Below, piece by piece: positions 8,229-16,985 of a DNA stretch of 64,000 nucleotides. Made by a program: the position numbers and the translations under genes. Where the stretch lies: assembly GCF_002407185.1 (NCBI RefSeq), contig NZ_CP023563.1:62001-126000 (forward strand), read 5' to 3'. The notes under the pieces were generated by a model, which was not told the origin of the DNA, did no database searches, and saw only the letters and a program-made list of their open reading frames with translations. Position 1 is the first letter of the stretch, and every line of letters starts with the position of its first letter. Source of the stretch: Brachybacterium vulturis. Lineage in GTDB: Bacteria; Actinomycetota; Actinomycetes; Actinomycetales; Dermabacteraceae.

Positions 8229-10013
8229 TCAGAGGGTCGGGATGTTCTGCAGCAGCTCCTCGGTGTAACTGTGGCTCGGCGCGGTGAGCACCTGGTCCGT
8301 CGGTCCATCGTCGACGATCACGCCGTGATCCAGCACGGCGACGCGCTCGGCCACGTGGCGGGCCAGGGCGATGTTGTGGGTCACGAAGAGCATCGACAGC
8401 CCCCGCTCCTGGCGCAGATGGCTCAGCAGGTCGATGATGCTGGCCTGCACCGAGACGTCCAGCGCCGACGTGATCTCGTCGCACACCAGCACCCGCGGCA
8501 TGTTCACCAGCGCCCGAGCGATGGCCGCGCGCTGGCGCTCACCGCCGGAGAGATCTCCCGGCCGACGGTCGAAGAAGGACCTCCCCAGCCGCACCGAGTC
8601 CAGCGCCTCGCGGACCCGTTCCCGGCGCTGGGACGCGCTGAGCTCGCCGGACATCTCCAGCGGCACGGCGAGCGACTGGCCCAGCGTGCGGCGCGGGTTC
8701 AGCGAGGAGAACGGGGACTGGAAGACGTACTGGATGTCCTGCCGCTGGGCGAGGCTGCGCCGACGGGTGGACCGCGGCAGCTCCTCCTCCCGGTACCTGA
8801 CAGATCCCGACCAGTGGTCCAGCAGGCCGGCGATCGCCCGCGAGAGGGTGGTCTTGCCCGAGCCGGACTCTCCCAGCAGCAAGGTGCACTCCCCGGTGCG
8901 CAGGGTGAGGTCGACGCTGGTGAGCACCTGCTTCGTGCCGTAGGACAGCGACACATCGCGCACCTCGAGCAGCGGATCGCCGGAGGCCGCCTCGGTGGCC
9001 GGGGCCGCCGCCGTGTCCGCATCGCGGGAGGTGCTCGTGGTCGCGGGCCGGACGGCCTCCCCCGCTTCAGCGGCCTGGACGGCCTTGCGGCGCGCCTCGA
9101 ACTCTCCGATGTTGTTCTTCCCGGCGAGGTCCGGGACGGCGGCGAGCAGGGTGCGGGTGTAGCGATGCTGCGGGGCACCGAGCACGTCGGCGGTGGGGCC
9201 CTCCTCCACCAGCTCGCCCTGGAGCATGACCGCCACGCGGTCGGCGATCTCGGCGACCACCGCGAGGTCGTGGGTGATGTAGAGACCGGCCACGCTGTTC
9301 TTGACCGTCATCTCGCGGATGGTCTCGAGCACCACGGCCTGGGTGGACACGTCCAGGCCGGTGGTCGGCTCGTCGAGCACCAGCACATCGGGGTACATCG
9401 CGAAGGCCATCGCGATGCCGATGCGCTGCTGCTGACCGCCGGAGAGCTCATGGGGCCAGCGGCGCCGGTAGGCGTCGTCATCCGGCAGCCCGACCTCGCG
9501 CAGCACGCCGCGCACGCGCTCGGTCCGCTCGGCGTCGTCGGCTCCGAACTCGTGGATCTCGAGCACCTCGCTGATCTGCTCGCCGACGCGCATCGCCGGG
9601 TTCAGCGACAGTGCCGGGTCCTGCGGGATGTAGGAGACGCGTGAGCCGCGCAGGCGCCGCAGCGCCTCCTCGCCCAGGTCGGTCATCACCGCAGCGGAGG
9701 TGTGGTTGGAGGGGTGGACGGTGACCGTGCCGCCCACATGCGTCAGCCCGCGACGGAAACGGCCGAGCACGGCCAGTCCCACCGTGGTCTTGCCGGAGCC
9801 GGACTCTCCGACCAGCGCGAGCAGCTCGCCCTGGCGCAGGCGCAGATCGACGCCCTTGATGATCGGGCGGCCGCCCGAGGTGGTGTCGATCCTCAGATCC
9901 GCGATCTCGAGGACGTCGCCGCCGCTCTCGACCGTGCTGTGCCAGGCCGAGCCCTCGACCATGGGCGCGCCGGTGGGTGTGAGGGTCGCCTCGACCCTGC
10001 GTGCTCTCGACAT
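8229..10013 (-). CDS. Peptide/opine-type ABC transporter, fused double ATPase (DppD-DppF)
   Basis: 594-aa cytoplasmic protein with two complete ABC ATPase domains in tandem. Each has Walker A (GESGSGKTT in both), an LSGG signature (LSGGQQQR in the first, LSGGERQR in the second) and Walker B (VLVLDEPT and VLVCDEIT). A charged Ala-rich linker around residues 295-345 joins them. In E. coli these are separate DppD and DppF proteins; fusion is common in actinobacteria. The ATG at 10013 overlaps the upstream permease stop by TGATG, with GGGGAG five bases ahead; a GTG lies one codon earlier. It energises the two permeases encoded upstream. Confidence 0.93.
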   Translation of the reverse strand: MSRARRVEATLTPTGAPMVEGSAWHSTVESGGDVLEIADLRIDTTSGGRPIIKGVDLRLRQGELLALVGESGSGKTTVGLAVLGRFRRGLTHVGGTVTVHPSNHTSAAVMTDLGEEALRRLRGSRVSYIPQDPALSLNPAMRVGEQISEVLEIHEFGADDAERTERVRGVLREVGLPDDDAYRRRWPHELSGGQQQRIGIAMAFAMYPDVLVLDEPTTGLDVSTQAVVLETIREMTVKNSVAGLYITHDLAVVAEIADRVAVMLQGELVEEGPTADVLGAPQHRYTRTLLAAVPDLAGKNNIGEFEARRKAVQAAEAGEAVRPATTSTSRDADTAAAPATEAASGDPLLEVRDVSLSYGTKQVLTSVDLTLRTGECTLLLGESGSGKTTLSRAIAGLLDHWSGSVRYREEELPRSTRRRSLAQRQDIQYVFQSPFSSLNPRRTLGQSLAVPLEMSGELSASQRRERVREALDSVRLGRSFFDRRPGDLSGGERQRAAIARALVNMPRVLVCDEITSALDVSVQASIIDLLSHLRQERGLSMLFVTHNIALARHVAERVAVLDHGVIVDDGPTDQVLTAPSHSYTEELLQNIPTL

Positions 10014-10975
10014 CACTTCTCCCCTACGTTCGTGCTCGCGGAGGCCCGCGCGATCGAATCGGCGATCAGGTTGGTCCCGATGGTCAGGACGGCGATCGCG
10101 AGGACCGGCAGCATGACGCCCCAGGGCTGCAGGGACAGTGCGATGCGGTTCTCGTTGATCATCAGGCCCCAGTCCGCGGCCGGCGGCTGCATGCCCAGGC
10201 CGAGGAAGGACAGCGAGGCGATCGCCGCGATCGAATAGGTCAGACGCAGCCCGGCCTCGACGGCCAGCGGACCGGTGATGTTGGGCAGGATCTCGCGGAA
10301 CAGGATCCGCATCCGCGGCATCGCGTACATCTCGGCGGCACGGATGTAGTCCTCGTTGATGACGTCCAGCGTGGCCGACCTCGTGACCCGCGCGATGCGC
10401 GGGGCATGGGTGACCGCGATGACGGTCACCAGCACCCAGGGCTGCGGGCCCAGCACGGTGATGGCCAGCAGCGCGAACACCAGCTGCGGGATCGCCAGCA
10501 GCACGTCGTTGGCGCGCATGAGCAGGGAGTCGAGCGTCCCGCCGGCATAGGCGGCGACCATCCCGAACAGCAGCCCCAGGAACAGTCCCAGCGCCGTGGC
10601 CAGCACGGAGTAGAGGATCAGCGAGGTGCCGCCGGCCAGGAACCGGCTGAGCACGTCACGGCCGAGGTTGTCGGTGCCGAACGGCCCCGCCTCCTGGAAG
10701 GGACGGTCGGCGAACTCGGTGGCGGAGTAGCCGGTCGCCCACGGCAGCAGCAGCGGTCCCAGGAACGCGGCGATGACGACCAGTGCCGTCAGCGCCACGC
10801 CGATCTTCGCCTGACGCTGTGCCCAGAAGCGGGTGAGCACCGAGTTGCGGCGCGTGCTCCCGGTGGGGACGGCCGGCCCCTCGGGGCCGATGGGTTCCGT
10901 GGCGGTGGGATTCGCGACCGTCGGGTCGTCGGCTCCCGTTCCGGTGGGGCCTGCATTCATGGCCTGGGACATCAC
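10013..10975 (-). CDS. ABC transporter permease, DppC-like
   Basis: 320-aa inner-membrane permease of the peptide/nickel type. It has an N-terminal cytoplasmic tail, a first membrane helix near residues 55-75, the GTDNLGRDVLSR motif typical of DppC/OppC, and the EAA loop (EDYIRAAEMYAMPRMRILFREILPN region) that contacts the ATPase. A GTG at 10975 with GGAGG six bases ahead is taken as start; an ATG one codon downstream would overlap the DppB-like stop in the same way. It pairs with the DppB-like permease encoded immediately upstream. Confidence 0.92.
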   Translation of the reverse strand: MMSQAMNAGPTGTGADDPTVANPTATEPIGPEGPAVPTGSTRRNSVLTRFWAQRQAKIGVALTALVVIAAFLGPLLLPWATGYSATEFADRPFQEAGPFGTDNLGRDVLSRFLAGGTSLILYSVLATALGLFLGLLFGMVAAYAGGTLDSLLMRANDVLLAIPQLVFALLAITVLGPQPWVLVTVIAVTHAPRIARVTRSATLDVINEDYIRAAEMYAMPRMRILFREILPNITGPLAVEAGLRLTYSIAAIASLSFLGLGMQPPAADWGLMINENRIALSLQPWGVMLPVLAIAVLTIGTNLIADSIARASASTNVGEK

Positions 10976-11931
10976 CTGTCACCTCCGGTGCGCAGCTTCG
11001 GGTTGGCCAGGATGCCGACGACATCCGCCAGCAGGTTCACGACGATGTAGATGACCGCGACGATCATGGTCACCGCCTGCACCACCTGCACATCGCGATA
11101 GTCGACCGCTTCGATGAGGGCCTGGCCGAGCCCGGGATAGCGGAACAGGAACTCGACCACGACCACGCCGCCGGCCATCCACGCCAGCTGGATCGCGACC
11201 ACCTGGGCGACCGGTCCGATCGCATGGGGCAGGGCGTGGCGCAGGATCACGCGGCGCTCGGGGACGCCCTTGAGCCGGGCCATCTCCACATAGCCGGAGT
11301 CGAGCACCTCGAGCATGGTCGCGCGCATCATCCGGGCGATGTACGGGGTCACCACCAGCACCAGCACCGCGGTGGGCAGGATCAGCTGGGCAGGGAAGTC
11401 CCAGACCTGCGTTCCCGGCGGGGACATGGTCACCGCAGGCAGGATGCTCAGCACGGTGGTGGCGAACAGGGCCACCAGGGCGATGCCGATCACGAACTCG
11501 GGCAGGGCCGCGAGCACCAGGGAGATGCCCGTGATCGCGCTGTCCGCGACCCGGCCGCGGCGCAGTGCGGACCAGATGCCCAGCGCGAGACCGGCCGGGA
11601 TGCTGATCAGCGCGGCGGCGACCATGAGGAACACCGAGGCGCGGGCACGGTCGGCCAGCAGGTCGATCACCGGCTGGCCGGATGCCGCCGAGGTGCCCAG
11701 ATCACCGGTGAACAGGCCACCGAGCCAGGACAGGTAGCGCTGCCCGGCGGGCTGATCCAGATGCATCTGCTGGTGCAGGGCGGCGATCCGCTCGGGGGTC
11801 GCCTGCTGGCCCAGGATCGCCCGGGCCGGGTCACCTGGCAGGAGCAGGGTCGCGCCGAAGACCAGCAGGGAGACTGCCAGCAGGATGACGAGGCTGATGG
11901 CCAGCCGACGGACGATGAGTTTGGCGATCAT
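10972..11931 (-). CDS. ABC transporter permease, DppB-like
   Basis: 319-aa inner-membrane permease of the peptide/nickel type with six predicted helices. The first helix follows directly after MIAKLIVRRL, the common start of this family, and the EAA loop is seen around GYVEMARLKGVPERRVILRHALP. The ATG at 11931 overlaps the binding-protein stop by ATGA, so this start is preferred over an upstream in-frame GTG. It forms the channel with the DppC-like protein for the substrate delivered by the lipoprotein encoded upstream. Confidence 0.92.
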   Translation of the reverse strand: MIAKLIVRRLAISLVILLAVSLLVFGATLLLPGDPARAILGQQATPERIAALHQQMHLDQPAGQRYLSWLGGLFTGDLGTSAASGQPVIDLLADRARASVFLMVAAALISIPAGLALGIWSALRRGRVADSAITGISLVLAALPEFVIGIALVALFATTVLSILPAVTMSPPGTQVWDFPAQLILPTAVLVLVVTPYIARMMRATMLEVLDSGYVEMARLKGVPERRVILRHALPHAIGPVAQVVAIQLAWMAGGVVVVEFLFRYPGLGQALIEAVDYRDVQVVQAVTMIVAVIYIVVNLLADVVGILANPKLRTGGDR

Positions 11932-13568
11932 GCGGCCTCTCCGATCCACACGCGGTCAAGCCGGAACCCGGACAGCGGGATCCCGGTGCGGTTCTCGACG
12001 AAGCCGCCGACATATCCCTGATAGGCGTCGATCTGGTTCGCGAAGCCCCAGATGATGTAACCGCCGCGGTCGTACAGGATCTCCTGGGCCTGGGCGATGA
12101 GCTCACCCCGAGCCGCATCGTCGACCTCGGCGCGGGCCTGCTCGACCAGCGCGATGTACTCCTCGTCCGCCCAGTGCGTCTCGTTGAACGGAGCGCCCGG
12201 CATCACCGCGGCGTTCGACTGCGCGAGGAAGTTGCGGGTGTACCAGAACGACTGGGAGAAGTCGTAGTTGAGGTAGTCGGTCCAGTAGGCGGTGAGGTCC
12301 ATGCGGTTGATCGACACGATGATGCCGGCCTCGGCCGCCTGCTCGGCGAACACCTGGGCGGCTTCGACGACGCCGGCCTGGATGGGGGCGGTGACCAGCT
12401 CCACCTCGAGGCCGTCGGGGTGTCCGGCCTCGGCCAGCAGCCGCTTCGCTTCGGCGATGTCCTGGGTGCGCTGGGACAGCTCACCGGGGTAGGCCGGGTC
12501 GAAGGCGGCGAACATGTCATTGCCGATGGTGCCCTTGCCGGAGAGGACCTGCTCGATCATCCCCTCGCGATGCACGGCCAGGCGGAACGCCTGGCGCACG
12601 CGCTCGTCGTCGAACGGCGCCCTGTCCACGCGCATGGTGAAGGGCAGGTACATGCCGGTCTCGGAGTTGAGGATCTTGATCCGCTGGTCCGAGGCGATGA
12701 CCTCGGTGAGCGCCGGCGGGATCTGGGCGATGGCATCGACCTGGTTGGACAGCAGCGAGTTGATCAGCGCATCGGTGTCGTTGAAGTTCAGCAGGCTGAC
12801 CTCGTCGAGGTACGGACCCTCCGCGCCCCAGTAGTGCGGGTTGCGGCGCAGCACGGTGGACTGCGCGGCGGTGAAGCTCTCGAGCATGAAGGGGCCGGAG
12901 CCCACCGGTGCCGCGACGTCGAAGTCGGTGGGGACGATGATCGAGGTGTACTGGCCGAAGGTCTCGTCCAGTGCGGTGTCGGAGGTGTCGAGCCGGAACT
13001 CGAGCGTGCGCTCGTCGAGCTTCACCATCTCCCGGAGATGGCTGAGCGAGGCGGCTCCGGACTTGGGGTCCTCGGGGTCGACGATCCGCTCGAAGCTGGA
13101 GATGACGTCCTCGACCGTCATCGGCCGCCCGTCGCTGAAGGTGACGTCGTCGCGCAGCTCGGCGGTCCAGACGGTGGCATCGTCGTTCGGGGTGACGGAG
13201 GTGGCGAGCATGGGCTGCAGGACGTAGTCGTCATCGAAGTACAGCAGCGTGTTGTACATGCTCACGGCCCGGGCGATGTCGCCGAGGTTGGTCGCGTTCG
13301 CACCGTCGAGGGTGTCCGAGGCGCCGCCGCCGACGAAGCCGACCCGCAGCGAGCCGCCCTCGAGCGGCGGCCCCTCCAGATCGAACTGCTGGGCTGGAGC
13401 GGCAGTTCCACCGCATGCAGCGAGAACGGCGCTCACCCCCAGTCCCAGTCCTCCCCCGAGGACGCCGCGGCGGGTCGCCGTGCCTGCCGCGAGGTTCGCG
13501 GGACGCCCCCTCGCACCCGAAGAACGCCTGCGATCAGGTGTTTCGCCTGCTTGGGTCGGTAGCCTCAA
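11928..13568 (-). CDS. ABC transporter substrate-binding lipoprotein, family 5
   Basis: 546-aa extracellular solute-binding protein of the DppA/OppA/NikA family. An N-terminal signal with twin arginines (R33-R34), a Gly/Val-rich core and lipobox LAAC ending at C52 marks it as a lipoprotein, possibly exported by Tat. The body carries the family-5 regions around VTFSDGRPMTVEDVISSFER and the C-terminal IIWGF. The start is a TTG at 13568 with GAGGGAG about 10 bases ahead; no better start precedes the signal peptide. It opens a long same-strand unit ending with carnitine catabolic genes, so carnitine or a carnitine ester or amide is the suspected ligand. That is inference; the family usually binds peptides. 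Confidence 0.9.
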   Translation of the reverse strand: MRLPTQAGETPDRRRSSGARGRPANLAAGTATRRGVLGGGLGLGVSAVLAACGGTAAPAQQFDLEGPPLEGGSLRVGFVGGGASDTLDGANATNLGDIARAVSMYNTLLYFDDDYVLQPMLATSVTPNDDATVWTAELRDDVTFSDGRPMTVEDVISSFERIVDPEDPKSGAASLSHLREMVKLDERTLEFRLDTSDTALDETFGQYTSIIVPTDFDVAAPVGSGPFMLESFTAAQSTVLRRNPHYWGAEGPYLDEVSLLNFNDTDALINSLLSNQVDAIAQIPPALTEVIASDQRIKILNSETGMYLPFTMRVDRAPFDDERVRQAFRLAVHREGMIEQVLSGKGTIGNDMFAAFDPAYPGELSQRTQDIAEAKRLLAEAGHPDGLEVELVTAPIQAGVVEAAQVFAEQAAEAGIIVSINRMDLTAYWTDYLNYDFSQSFWYTRNFLAQSNAAVMPGAPFNETHWADEEYIALVEQARAEVDDAARGELIAQAQEILYDRGGYIIWGFANQIDAYQGYVGGFVENRTGIPLSGFRLDRVWIGEAA

Positions 13569-13618
13569 GAGTGCCCCACTCCCTCTCGTCCAGTTCGTCG
13601 CGTCACGGTCCGTCGCAC

Positions 13619-13647
13619 ACCGTACGACGAATTTGCGATCATCGCAA
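13619..13647 (-). promoter_or_regulatory. Promoter and operator of the importer/carnitine unit
   Basis: On the minus strand a -35 TTGCGA (13642-13647) and a -10 TACGGT (13619-13624) are 17 bp apart. The -35 lies inside a perfect 15-bp inverted repeat, TTGCGATCATCGCAA read on the plus strand (13633-13647). A further half-copy ATCGCAAGTT recurs at 13674-13683. This is what a repressor site looks like, and the XRE-TetR protein encoded in the unit is the obvious candidate. Binding is inferred. The remainder of 13569-13844 shows nothing else. Confidence 0.6.
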
Positions 13648-13844
13648 GTTCAGCCGAACTTTATTTCGCCCGAATCGCAAGTTTGAGCCATGGGGAGCGC
13701 CGGCTGGGCCGCGGCATCGGCTGTGGCCGTGGCGCCGGCTGGGCCCGCGGCGCCGACGACGATCGTCAGCATCCTGACGATCGGACGCGCGACGGCCCGG
13801 ACCCACATGGGGTCCGGGCCGGGGGCCGTTCGGGAAGTGAGCGC

Positions 13845-14084
13845 TCAGGCGCCCTTCCGCACCGTGATGGACCACCCCGCATCGCCCACGCGGTCGAAGG
13901 CGACCACCTCATGGCCGTCCTCCGCTGCCCACTGGGGCAGGGAGTCGGTGGCCTGGGTGCAGTCGAAGCCGATGATCAGGTCATCGCCGGTGTTCAGCTG
14001 CTGAATGGCGTTCTTCGCGTCGATCAGCGGGAAGGGGCAGACGGCGCCGTTGGTCTGGAGGGTGAAGGCAGGCACGAGGGGCAT
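13845..14084 (-). CDS. TusA-like sulfur carrier protein
   Basis: 79-aa protein of the TusA/SirA/YeeD family, the usual length of about 75-80. The sulfur-accepting cysteine is C16 in the hallmark CPFPL motif. Such proteins carry persulfide sulfur in the cytoplasm for thiolation or thiosulfate use. It follows the YeeE/YedE-like permease gene on the same strand by 104 bp. This pairing (YeeE-YeeD) is known for thiosulfate uptake in E. coli, where YeeD processes the imported sulfur. ATG at 14084 has GAAAGGAT ahead. Confidence 0.9.
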   Translation of the reverse strand: MPLVPAFTLQTNGAVCPFPLIDAKNAIQQLNTGDDLIIGFDCTQATDSLPQWAAEDGHEVVAFDRVGDAGWSITVRKGA

Positions 14085-14188
14085 CCTTTCGGTGGTGCGG
14101 AACGTCGGTCAGCGGGTCGGGGCCAGGAAATCGGGAGGCCCGGCGGTCAGGAGGTCGGGATCGGGAGGCCAGGGTCCGGAGCTCGGGG

Positions 14189-15268
14189 TCAGGCGGCGGG
14201 GGTGAGCACCGGGGCGGGGCGTCTGCCGGCAGCGGCCTTCTGCGGGCGCACCAGGAAGAACCAGGCGGCACCCCAGGTGCCGAGCATGATCGCGGCGAAG
14301 GAGACCCAGCCCTGGTAGCTGAACAGGCTGGTCTCCACCAGGGAATTGCCGATGGTGCAGCCGCCGGCGAGCGCGGCACCCACGCCCATGGCCAGGCCGC
14401 CGCCGGCGCTGCGCAGGATGGTGCTCACATCCGGCACCCGCCACCGGAACTCGCCGGTGAGCTTCGCGGCGATGAAGGAGCCCACCAGGATGCCGAGCAC
14501 GAGCATCACGGACCAGTCCACGAGGGTCACGTCGCCGGTGGTGAGGAAGGTGATGATCTTGGCCGAGGGGGTGGTGATGCCCAGTCCCCCGTTGCGGCCG
14601 GCCGCGGTGGAGAGCACCCAGGCGGCCACGCCGATGATCCCCAGCAGCACGCCACCCACCCAGGGGTTCCAGGGGATGTCGGCGAGGTAGTGGCCGAGGC
14701 CCGCGCGGCGGGCGGGCAGGCGCACGCTCCTGCGGTCGGCATGGCGGGCGGCGCGGCGACGCACCTGGCGCACCACGAGCACGGCGACCAGGGCGGAGAA
14801 GAGGACCGTGGGCACCCAGACGCTGACCCCGAGGGTCTCCTGGATGGTCGCGTCGCCCACGGTGCGGGCACGGGCCGCCTCGGTGAAGGCGCTGAGCGGG
14901 CCGTACTTCATGACCGCGGCGAACAGGGCGTAGAAGACCAGCGCCACCCAGGAGCCGATCAGGCCCTCGCCGGCGCGGTAGTAGGTGCCGGTCGCGCAGC
15001 CGCCGGCCATGATGATGCCGATGCCGAACAGCAGTCCGCCACCGATCACCGCCAGCGGCGCGAAGGTGGCGGGCTCCGGGGCGATCACGCCCACGCCGGT
15101 CAGCGCCGCGACGCCGATGGCCTGGATCGCGATCGCGAGCAGGAAGGGGACGAAGTAGCGCGCCGAGCGGGCCATGTACAGGTCCCGGAACGCGCCGGTG
15201 ACGCAGAACCGGGAGCGCTGCAGGACGTAGCCGAGGAGGGCGCCGAGGAGAAGGCCGGTGAAGATCAT
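14189..15268 (-). CDS. YeeE/YedE family thiosulfate/sulfur permease
   Basis: 359-aa polytopic membrane protein of the YeeE/YedE (TsuA) family, with the two-fold repeated cysteine motifs GGCATGTYYR and GGCTIGNSL and a further RFC near the N-terminus. In TsuA these cysteines line the pore and pass thiosulfate by transient contacts. Length matches the full-length, duplicated form. It is the first gene of a two-gene unit with the TusA-like protein. A perfect 17-bp palindrome lies 15 bp ahead of the ATG. Confidence 0.92.
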   Translation of the reverse strand: MIFTGLLLGALLGYVLQRSRFCVTGAFRDLYMARSARYFVPFLLAIAIQAIGVAALTGVGVIAPEPATFAPLAVIGGGLLFGIGIIMAGGCATGTYYRAGEGLIGSWVALVFYALFAAVMKYGPLSAFTEAARARTVGDATIQETLGVSVWVPTVLFSALVAVLVVRQVRRRAARHADRRSVRLPARRAGLGHYLADIPWNPWVGGVLLGIIGVAAWVLSTAAGRNGGLGITTPSAKIITFLTTGDVTLVDWSVMLVLGILVGSFIAAKLTGEFRWRVPDVSTILRSAGGGLAMGVGAALAGGCTIGNSLVETSLFSYQGWVSFAAIMLGTWGAAWFFLVRPQKAAAGRRPAPVLTPAA

Positions 15269-15282
15269 GCCGAGAACGTTAA

Positions 15283-15299
15283 CTTATGGGACCCATAAG
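15283..15299. promoter_or_regulatory. 17-bp perfect palindrome, candidate operator
   Basis: CTTATGGGACCCATAAG has 8-bp arms and a single central base. It lies 15 bp upstream of the permease start and would overlap the promoter or transcription start. Its AT-rich ends in GC-rich DNA and its exact symmetry suggest a regulator site, perhaps for a persulfide-responsive ArsR/CsoR-type repressor. No such regulator gene is adjacent, so the identity of the binder is unknown. Nothing else is evident in 15269-15442. Confidence 0.55.
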
Positions 15300-15442
15300 C
15301 AATACCCCCGTGTCGCCGGATGAACGCGCACCCCGCCAGGATCGGCACCACCAGAAAGCTGTCGTCAGCGAGCTCGCGACCGTCATACGATCGAGACGAC
15401 CTCGTCAGAGACAGAGATCTGGTGGCACACCCGGCCGAGAAC

Positions 15443-16465
15443 TCAGCCCACGATCGCTGCCGCCAGCTCGCGCAGCCCGGCAGCGTCATGCCCCGGCCAG
15501 CCGTGGACGGCCCCGGCCCACTCCCCAGGGATCGCGTTTGCGCCGCACCAGGCTCCCAGCAGCGAGCCGGCGATCGCGGCGATCGTGTCCGTGTCATCGC
15601 CGAGCGCCACGGCCGCCGCGATGCCCTCGCGATAGGTGGTCTCGGCATGCTGCGCCGCGGCGGGGCCGCTCACGTGCTCCGCACCGCTGGAGGCGGAGTC
15701 GGCCGCGGCCCGTCCCTGTTCCGCCGCATGCAGTGCGGCATACAGCGCCGTCACGGTGAACCCGTTGGGGGCCAGGGCTGCCGGACCGCCGTCGCGCCAG
15801 GACCCGTCGGCCAGGGCCTGCCAGGCGTGACGGCGCTCGGGTGGCAGCAGGTCCAGGGCGAGCGGGTGATGCGCGGCGCCATCGACGACGGAGGCCCGGA
15901 TCGCCTCGCACCACAGCACGCAGGAGTCCCCGGCCAGCGGGTCCGCGTGGGTGAGTTCGGCGATCGCTCGGGCGGCACGGGCGGTGCGCTCGGGATCCCG
16001 GACGAAGACGAGCGCGACCGGGGCGGTGCGCATCAGGGCGCCGTTGCCGGCGGTGCGGCCGGTGCGCTGGTGCAGCTGGGCGGCGATCGCGGCCATCCGC
16101 TCGGCGAGGCCGGGACCGCCATCGTCCTCCCGCAGCGCGCCGAGCACCTGACGGGTCTGGGTGCCGACGTCGGTCGCGCCCTCGCGCACCCACTCCAGGA
16201 AGCCGCGTGCGATCGCGTCCAGCCCCTCCGCGGAGTCGATCGGGACGTCCGTGGCGGCGACGCGGGCGATGCACAGCGCCATCTGGGTGTCGTCGGACCA
16301 CTCCCCCGGGGCGTACGGGCCGAGCCCGCCGCCGATCATCTCGGGGCCGCGATGCGGATCGTACGGGGCGGAGGCGAACTCGTAGGGGACGCCGGCGGCG
16401 TCACCGCAGGCCAGGCCCAGCAGGACACCGGCGGCGCGGTCGGCAGGAGTGGTGATGGCTCTCAT
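15443..16465 (-). CDS. ADP-ribosylglycohydrolase family protein
   Basis: 340-aa DraG/ARH-family hydrolase that removes ADP-ribose from protein side chains or small molecules. Metal-binding motifs are clear: GLACGDAAGVPYE near residues 17-29, WSDDTQMAL around residue 56, and the C-terminal GDDTDTIAAIAG. Length is normal. It lies alone between the sulfur unit and a small gene of unknown function. No partner ADP-ribosyltransferase is nearby, so substrate is unknown. Confidence 0.9.
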   Translation of the reverse strand: MRAITTPADRAAGVLLGLACGDAAGVPYEFASAPYDPHRGPEMIGGGLGPYAPGEWSDDTQMALCIARVAATDVPIDSAEGLDAIARGFLEWVREGATDVGTQTRQVLGALREDDGGPGLAERMAAIAAQLHQRTGRTAGNGALMRTAPVALVFVRDPERTARAARAIAELTHADPLAGDSCVLWCEAIRASVVDGAAHHPLALDLLPPERRHAWQALADGSWRDGGPAALAPNGFTVTALYAALHAAEQGRAAADSASSGAEHVSGPAAAQHAETTYREGIAAAVALGDDTDTIAAIAGSLLGAWCGANAIPGEWAGAVHGWPGHDAAGLRELAAAIVG

Positions 16466-16501
16466 GGGAGCACCGTAGGCGGTGCCGCGCGCCTCATGGG
16501 C

Positions 16502-16819
16502 TCAGCCCATCGTGCGTTTGCCGCGCTGGGCGGCCTTGTCGCGGATCCCCTGCACCATGCGCCCGAGGCCGGAGGTGTCCTCCTCCTCCACCGGGGTCTC
16601 CACGAAATCGACGAGGGAGCGCATGGTCGCCAGGTCGATGCTGTACATGCCCTCCTCCAGGAGCTCACCGATCCGGGCGCCGACCAGGTGCTCCAGGTTC
16701 TCGGCGGCGGCGGCGCCGCGGGTCTCGCGCGCGGTCTCGAGCCGCTGCTGAAGGAGCGCGGCGGCGACGGGGGAGGCGGAAATCGGGTCGGGGTGGCCGG
16801 CGACGGTGATCTGGTCCAT
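16502..16819 (-). CDS. Conserved-looking hypothetical protein, 105 aa
   Basis: I do not recognise this family. The protein is soluble, acidic in its middle (EEED around residue 80) and basic at the end (DKAAQRGKRTMG). It is predicted to be mostly helical with no signal or membrane segment. ATG at 16819 is chosen over one ten codons upstream because AGGAAAG lies 4 bases ahead. It is 36 bp downstream of the ADP-ribosylglycohydrolase start and could be transcribed with it. Its upstream DNA holds two overlapping palindromes. Confidence 0.65.
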   Translation of the reverse strand: MDQITVAGHPDPISASPVAAALLQQRLETARETRGAAAAENLEHLVGARIGELLEEGMYSIDLATMRSLVDFVETPVEEEDTSGLGRMVQGIRDKAAQRGKRTMG

Positions 16820-16830
16820 GGTGCTTTCCT

Positions 16831-16869
16831 GGGTCGACGACCCGTGCACGAGGTCGTGGGGGCACGGGT
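16831..16869. promoter_or_regulatory. Overlapping inverted repeats upstream of the 105-aa gene
   Basis: GGGTCGACGACCC (16831-16843) is a perfect inverted repeat with 6-bp arms. It shares bases with a second inverted repeat ACCCGTGC/GCACGGGT (16840-16847 and 16862-16869). The pair lies between the ATPase stop at 16986 and the ribosome site of the 105-aa gene. It could be an operator for that gene or a terminator of the metal-ATPase unit, though no T-run follows. Positions 16870-16985 hold nothing recognisable. Confidence 0.4.
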
Positions 16870-16985
16870 GCCGGACGGCTGCGACCGGCTGCTCCGCACA
16901 GTACCGGGAACACCACCGGGATCACGCGGACGTCGACGGGCGGGACGGTGGGCCGCTTTTCCCTGCGCGGCATGCCCGCGAGCTC

